A DNA stretch of 64,000 nt from contig JAYKKM010000010.1 in the NCBI GenBank assembly GCA_035772405.1, positions 1,205,001 to 1,269,000 on the forward strand, in the 5' to 3' direction. Position 1 is the first letter of the stretch. Each line of letters opens with the position of its first letter. The notes below the pieces were generated by a model, which searched no databases, was not told the DNA's origin, and worked only from the letters and a program-made list of their open reading frames with translations. This DNA is from Chrysogorgia sp. JL179-B06. Its lineage: Eukaryota; Cnidaria; Anthozoa; Scleralcyonacea; Chrysogorgiidae. Positions 57,201 through 64,000 of this stretch are shown one piece after another. The position numbers and the translations under genes were made by a program.

Positions 57201-60200
57201 TCTTGAAAACTCAAAATGCCACCAATCGCAGAGTTGTTTATGAAATCAAATCAAACTTGGCGTGTGCGTGGATTTCATGTTCCTGGCGCTTGTCGAATTT
57301 CAATTTTTAATCTTGCGTTACCGTGTGCCGTGTTTTTCGATTGACGACTTTGCGGGTCATCAACGACCCATTTTAACTGCGCCCGTAGGGAAAGAGTTAA
57401 TATAGAATGGCCGATATTTTTTCGCATCGATCAATTTTATATTTTCGCCTGAATTTTTCATCATCGTTGTAAGTCGGCTAAACAACACACATATCAAATT
57501 TTAAGCCAATTTGGTGAATTATTTCTTACATTTCTAAACACGGTGAATTTTGACCTTTTTGACCCACATGCACAGAACCTATTGTGTTTGTAGTGTATAG
57601 ATAGCTTGCGTATATATTTAAAAGTATGAGCTCCCGTGCGGGTGGACCGGTGCGGGTGGGATCTCTGCAGAGACTCTGCTTCGGGTAACCCTTACATAAT
57701 TCCTCTCAATGAGGGGGGTAGGGGGGAGCAGAGAAGGGGGTTCATTTTTTGTCACTGACCATTTTTTTGCTTTGTTAAACTGTATTTACATTGATTATTT
57801 TCAATTCAACATATAATAAACTGCTTTTCCTTTCACGCTTTTTCTTCGATTATTTTCAATTTACCTGTTATTGCTTATTAACTCTTTCATTACGGCTGAA
57901 AAACATCAAAAATTGAACGACCACGTTGTTCTATTGATATCTCTTGAAATAACCATAACTGTTGCGAAAGCTATACATTTTCTGGAAGCCCAATAAACCA
58001 GCTTTTACTTGTTCTTTTAAATTTCCCGAACAAAACACATTATGTTAATATAAATTAGCATTAATTATCATAAATCAGGTTGAAAAATTTACATTTTTCC
58101 AGAAAAGGCCATCTTGCACGCCCGCATAGCATCTTGAAAACTCAAAATGCCACCAATCGCAGAGTTGTTTATGAAATCAAATCAAACTTGGCGTGTGCGT
58201 GGATTTCATGTTCCTGGCGCTTGTCGAATTTCAATTTTTAATCTTGCGTTACCGTGTGCCGTGTTTTTCGATTGACGACTTTGCGGGTCATCAACGACCC
58301 ATTTTAACTGCGCCCGTAGGGAAAGAGTTAATATAGAATGGCCGATATTTTTTCGCATCGATCAATTTTATATTTTCGCCTGAATTTTTCATCATCGTTG
58401 TAAGTCGGCTAAACAACACACATATCAAATTTTAAGCCAATTTGGTGAATTATTTCTTACATTTCTAAACACGGTGAATTTTGACCTTTTTGACCCACAT
58501 GCACAGAACCTATTGTGTTTGTAGTGTATAGATAGCTTGCGTATATATTTAAAAGTATGAGCTCCCGTGCGGGTGGACCGGTGCGGGTGGGATCTCTGCA
58601 GAGACTCTGCTTCGGGTAACCCTTACATAATTCCTCTCAATGAGGGGGGTAGGGGGGAGCAGAGAAGGGGGTTCATTTTTTGTCACTGACCATTTTTTTG
58701 CTTTGTTAAACTGTATTTACATTGATTATTTTCAATTCAACATATAATAAACTGCTTTTCCTTTCACGCTTTTTCTTCGATTATTTTCAATTTACCTGTT
58801 ATTGCTTATTAACTCTTTCATTACGGCTGAAAAACATCAAAAATTGAACGACCACGTTGTTCTATTGATATCTCTTGAAATAACCATAACTGTTGCGAAA
58901 GCTATACATTTTCTGGAAGCCCAATAAACCAGCTTTTACTTGTTCTTTTAAATTTCCCGAACAAAACACATTATGTTAATATAAATTAGCATTAATTATC
59001 ATAAATCAGGTTGAAAAATTTACATTTTTCCAGAAAAGGCCATCTTGCACGCCCGCATAGCATCTTGAAAACTCAAAATGCCACCAATCGCAGAGTTGTT
59101 TATGAAATCAAATCAAACTTGGCGTGTGCGTGGATTTCATGTTCCTGGCGCTTGTCGAATTTCAATTTTTAATCTTGCGTTACCGTGTGCCGTGTTTTTC
59201 GATTGACGACTTTGCGGGTCATCAACGACCCATTTTAACTGCGCCCGTAGGGAAAGAGTTAATATAGAATGGCCGATATTTTTTCGCATCGATCAATTTT
59301 ATATTTTCGCCTGAATTTTTCATCATCGTTGTAAGTCGGCTAAACAACACACATATCAAATTTTAAGCCAATTTGGTGAATTATTTCTTACATTTCTAAA
59401 CACGGTGAATTTTGACCTTTTTGACCCACATGCACAGAACCTATTGTGTTTGTAGTGTATAGATAGCTTGCGTATATATTTAAAAGTATGAGCTCCCGTG
59501 CGGGTGGACCGGTGCGGGTGGGATCTCTGCAGAGACTCTGCTTCGGGTAACCCTTACATAATTCCTCTCAATGAGGGGGGTAGGGGGGAGCAGAGAAGGG
59601 GGTTCATTTTTTGTCACTGACCATTTTTTTGCTTTGTTAAACTGTATTTACATTGATTATTTTCAATTCAACATATAATAAACTGCTTTTCCTTTCACGC
59701 TTTTTCTTCGATTATTTTCAATTTACCTGTTATTGCTTATTAACTCTTTCATTACGGCTGAAAAACATCAAAAATTGAACGACCACGTTGTTCTATTGAT
59801 ATCTCTTGAAATAACCATAACTGTTGCGAAAGCTATACATTTTCTGGAAGCCCAATAAACCAGCTTTTACTTGTTCTTTTAAATTTCCCGAACAAAACAC
59901 ATTATGTTAATATAAATTAGCATTAATTATCATAAATCAGGTTGAAAAATTTACATTTTTCCAGAAAAGGCCATCTTGCACGCCCGCATAGCATCTTGAA
60001 AACTCAAAATGCCACCAATCGCAGAGTTGTTTATGAAATCAAATCAAACTTGGCGTGTGCGTGGATTTCATGTTCCTGGCGCTTGTCGAATTTCAATTTT
60101 TAATCTTGCGTTACCGTGTGCCGTGTTTTTCGATTGACGACTTTGCGGGTCATCAACGACCCATTTTAACTGCGCCCGTAGGGAAAGAGTTAATATAGAA

Positions 60201-63200
60201 TGGCCGATATTTTTTCGCATCGATCAATTTTATATTTTCGCCTGAATTTTTCATCATCGTTGTAAGTCGGCTAAACAACACACATATCAAATTTTAAGCC
60301 AATTTGGTGAATTATTTCTTACATTTCTAAACACGGTGAATTTTGACCTTTTTGACCCACATGCACAGAACCTATTGTGTTTGTAGTGTATAGATAGCTT
60401 GCGTATATATTTAAAAGTATGAGCTCCCGTGCGGGTGGACCGGTGCGGGTGGGATCTCTGCAGAGACTCTGCTTCGGGTAACCCTTACATAATTCCTCTC
60501 AATGAGGGGGGTAGGGGGGAGCAGAGAAGGGGGTTCATTTTTTGTCACTGACCATTTTTTTGCTTTGTTAAACTGTATTTACATTGATTATTTTCAATTC
60601 AACATATAATAAACTGCTTTTCCTTTCACGCTTTTTCTTCGATTATTTTCAATTTACCTGTTATTGCTTATTAACTCTTTCATTACGGCTGAAAAACATC
60701 AAAAATTGAACGACCACGTTGTTCTATTGATATCTCTTGAAATAACCATAACTGTTGCGAAAGCTATACATTTTCTGGAAGCCCAATAAACCAGCTTTTA
60801 CTTGTTCTTTTAAATTTCCCGAACAAAACACATTATGTTAATATAAATTAGCATTAATTATCATAAATCAGGTTGAAAAATTTACATTTTTCCAGAAAAG
60901 GCCATCTTGCACGCCCGCATAGCATCTTGAAAACTCAAAATGCCACCAATCGCAGAGTTGTTTATGAAATCAAATCAAACTTGGCGTGTGCGTGGATTTC
61001 ATGTTCCTGGCGCTTGTCGAATTTCAATTTTTAATCTTGCGTTACCGTGTGCCGTGTTTTTCGATTGACGACTTTGCGGGTCATCAACGACCCATTTTAA
61101 CTGCGCCCGTAGGGAAAGAGTTAATATAGAATGGCCGATATTTTTTCGCATCGATCAATTTTATATTTTCGCCTGAATTTTTCATCATCGTTGTAAGTCG
61201 GCTAAACAACACACATATCAAATTTTAAGCCAATTTGGTGAATTATTTCTTACATTTCTAAACACGGTGAATTTTGACCTTTTTGACCCACATGCACAGA
61301 ACCTATTGTGTTTGTAGTGTATAGATAGCTTGCGTATATATTTAAAAGTATGAGCTCCCGTGCGGGTGGACCGGTGCGGGTGGGATCTCTGCAGAGACTC
61401 TGCTTCGGGTAACCCTTACATAATTCCTCTCAATGAGGGGGGTAGGGGGGAGCAGAGAAGGGGGTTCATTTTTTGTCACTGACCATTTTTTTGCTTTGTT
61501 AAACTGTATTTACATTGATTATTTTCAATTCAACATATAATAAACTGCTTTTCCTTTCACGCTTTTTCTTCGATTATTTTCAATTTACCTGTTATTGCTT
61601 ATTAACTCTTTCATTACGGCTGAAAAACATCAAAAATTGAACGACCACGTTGTTCTATTGATATCTCTTGAAATAACCATAACTGTTGCGAAAGCTATAC
61701 ATTTTCTGGAAGCCCAATAAACCAGCTTTTACTTGTTCTTTTAAATTTCCCGAACAAAACACATTATGTTAATATAAATTAGCATTAATTATCATAAATC
61801 AGGTTGAAAAATTTACATTTTTCCAGAAAAGGCCATCTTGCACGCCCGCATAGCATCTTGAAAACTCAAAATGCCACCAATCGCAGAGTTGTTTATGAAA
61901 TCAAATCAAACTTGGCGTGTGCGTGGATTTCATGTTCCTGGCGCTTGTCGAATTTCAATTTTTAATCTTGCGTTACCGTGTGCCGTGTTTTTCGATTGAC
62001 GACTTTGCGGGTCATCAACGACCCATTTTAACTGCGCCCGTAGGGAAAGAGTTAATATAGAATGGCCGATATTTTTTCGCATCGATCAATTTTATATTTT
62101 CGCCTGAATTTTTCATCATCGTTGTAAGTCGGCTAAACAACACACATATCAAATTTTAAGCCAATTTGGTGAATTATTTCTTACATTTCTAAACACGGTG
62201 AATTTTGACCTTTTTGACCCACATGCACAGAACCTATTGTGTTTGTAGTGTATAGATAGCTTGCGTATATATTTAAAAGTATGAGCTCCCGTGCGGGTGG
62301 ACCGGTGCGGGTGGGATCTCTGCAGAGACTCTGCTTCGGGTAACCCTTACATAATTCCTCTCAATGAGGGGGGTAGGGGGGAGCAGAGAAGGGGGTTCAT
62401 TTTTTGTCACTGACCATTTTTTTGCTTTGTTAAACTGTATTTACATTGATTATTTTCAATTCAACATATAATAAACTGCTTTTCCTTTCACGCTTTTTCT
62501 TCGATTATTTTCAATTTACCTGTTATTGCTTATTAACTCTTTCATTACGGCTGAAAAACATCAAAAATTGAACGACCACGTTGTTCTATTGATATCTCTT
62601 GAAATAACCATAACTGTTGCGAAAGCTATACATTTTCTGGAAGCCCAATAAACCAGCTTTTACTTGTTCTTTTAAATTTCCCGAACAAAACACATTATGT
62701 TAATATAAATTAGCATTAATTATCATAAATCAGGTTGAAAAATTTACATTTTTCCAGAAAAGGCCATCTTGCACGCCCGCATAGCATCTTGAAAACTCAA
62801 AATGCCACCAATCGCAGAGTTGTTTATGAAATCAAATCAAACTTGGCGTGTGCGTGGATTTCATGTTCCTGGCGCTTGTCGAATTTCAATTTTTAATCTT
62901 GCGTTACCGTGTGCCGTGTTTTTCGATTGACGACTTTGCGGGTCATCAACGACCCATTTTAACTGCGCCCGTAGGGAAAGAGTTAATATAGAATGGCCGA
63001 TATTTTTTCGCATCGATCAATTTTATATTTTCGCCTGAATTTTTCATCATCGTTGTAAGTCGGCTAAACAACACACATATCAAATTTTAAGCCAATTTGG
63101 TGAATTATTTCTTACATTTCTAAACACGGTGAATTTTGACCTTTTTGACCCACATGCACAGAACCTATTGTGTTTGTAGTGTATAGATAGCTTGCGTATA

Positions 63201-64000
63201 TATTTAAAAGTATGAGCTCCCGTGCGGGTGGACCGGTGCGGGTGGGATCTCTGCAGAGACTCTGCTTCGGGTAACCCTTACATAATTCCTCTCAATGAGG
63301 GGGGTAGGGGGGAGCAGAGAAGGGGGTTCATTTTTTGTCACTGACCATTTTTTTGCTTTGTTAAACTGTATTTACATTGATTATTTTCAATTCAACATAT
63401 AATAAACTGCTTTTCCTTTCACGCTTTTTCTTCGATTATTTTCAATTTACCTGTTATTGCTTATTAACTCTTTCATTACGGCTGAAAAACATCAAAAATT
63501 GAACGACCACGTTGTTCTATTGATATCTCTTGAAATAACCATAACTGTTGCGAAAGCTATACATTTTCTGGAAGCCCAATAAACCAGCTTTTACTTGTTC
63601 TTTTAAATTTCCCGAACAAAACACATTATGTTAATATAAATTAGCATTAATTATCATAAATCAGGTTGAAAAATTTACATTTTTCCAGAAAAGGCCATCT
63701 TGCACGCCCGCATAGCATCTTGAAAACTCAAAATGCCACCAATCGCAGAGTTGTTTATGAAATCAAATCAAACTTGGCGTGTGCGTGGATTTCATGTTCC
63801 TGGCGCTTGTCGAATTTCAATTTTTAATCTTGCGTTACCGTGTGCCGTGTTTTTCGATTGACGACTTTGCGGGTCATCAACGACCCATTTTAACTGCGCC
63901 CGTAGGGAAAGAGTTAATATAGAATGGCCGATATTTTTTCGCATCGATCAATTTTATATTTTCGCCTGAATTTTTCATCATCGTTGTAAGTCGGCTAAAC

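Larger units (their letters stand above)
50430..64000. repeat. 931-bp satellite array, 14.6 copies, open at the window end
   Basis: Units start at 50431 and then every 931 bp (51362, 52293, 53224, 54155, 55086, 56017, 56948, 57879, 58810, 59741, 60672, 61603, 62534, 63465). By eye the copies are identical except for G instead of A at 50629 in the first. No open frame over 60 codons. Each unit has two parts: a 446-bp TTAA-flanked MITE-like segment and a 485-bp segment with a TATA-like TATATATTTAAAAG, CCGTGCGGGTGG repeats and a G-rich tract. Not recognisable as rDNA, 5S or snRNA repeats. Confidence 0.97.

Noticed and set aside
50430..64000. Array as 5S rDNA, snRNA, histone or spliced-leader repeat
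   Set aside because: I looked on both strands for 5S, U1, U2, U4, U5 and U6 core motifs and for histone frames and found none; an Sm-site-based spliced-leader unit could not be shown.
50430..64000. CRISPR-like array
   Set aside because: The whole 931-bp unit is repeated without variable spacers, and the DNA is eukaryotic.

Overview
The window is animal nuclear DNA: spliced genes with GT-AG introns, several transposon superfamilies, long microsatellites and low GC. The repeat families (BEL/Pao with a DUF5641-type C terminus, CR1/L2-like LINEs whose ORF1 carries an esterase domain, foldback MITEs, G2E3-like HECT genes) suggest a marine invertebrate, most likely a cnidarian. That placement is inference. 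Almost nothing here is ordinary host gene; the window is a nest of mobile elements followed by a satellite array.

Layout. 1-2330: (AT)n arrays interrupted by three foldback elements of one family. 3284-10536: a 7.25-kb DNA transposon with ~310-bp terminal inverted repeats and a perfect 6-bp duplication (TATACC). It carries a DDE transposase (minus strand) converging on a three-exon zinc-ribbon/HECT E3 ligase-like gene (plus strand), and it sits inside a tRNA-like sequence. 11587-14624: a hAT-like element with nested MITEs. 15562-37338: a cluster of at least eight CR1/L2-like LINE copies from three families, each joined to (GATA)n/(TCTA)n or (CTATACAT)n arrays, with tRNA-derived SINE copies and twin hairpins between them; one copy (30911-36255, plus) is nearly full length. 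37339-39604: a second hAT-like remnant. 39860-46776: a BEL/Pao LTR retrotransposon on the minus strand with almost identical LTRs, an open pol and a broken gag. 47568-49761: the last four exons of a second HECT-type gene. 50430-64000: 14.6 copies of a 931-bp tandem repeat, continuing past the window.

The main result is the 3284-10536 element. Matching inverted repeats, the 6-bp duplication and the fit of both genes just inside the ends show that the HECT-like gene belongs to the transposon as cargo or as an element gene. The second HECT gene, which lies in no such element, allows comparison. The next strongest signals are the 931-bp array, whose left edge coincides with a TTAA-flanked MITE-like terminus, and the LINE nest, where every 5' truncation point abuts a tetranucleotide array, suggesting microsatellite-directed insertion.
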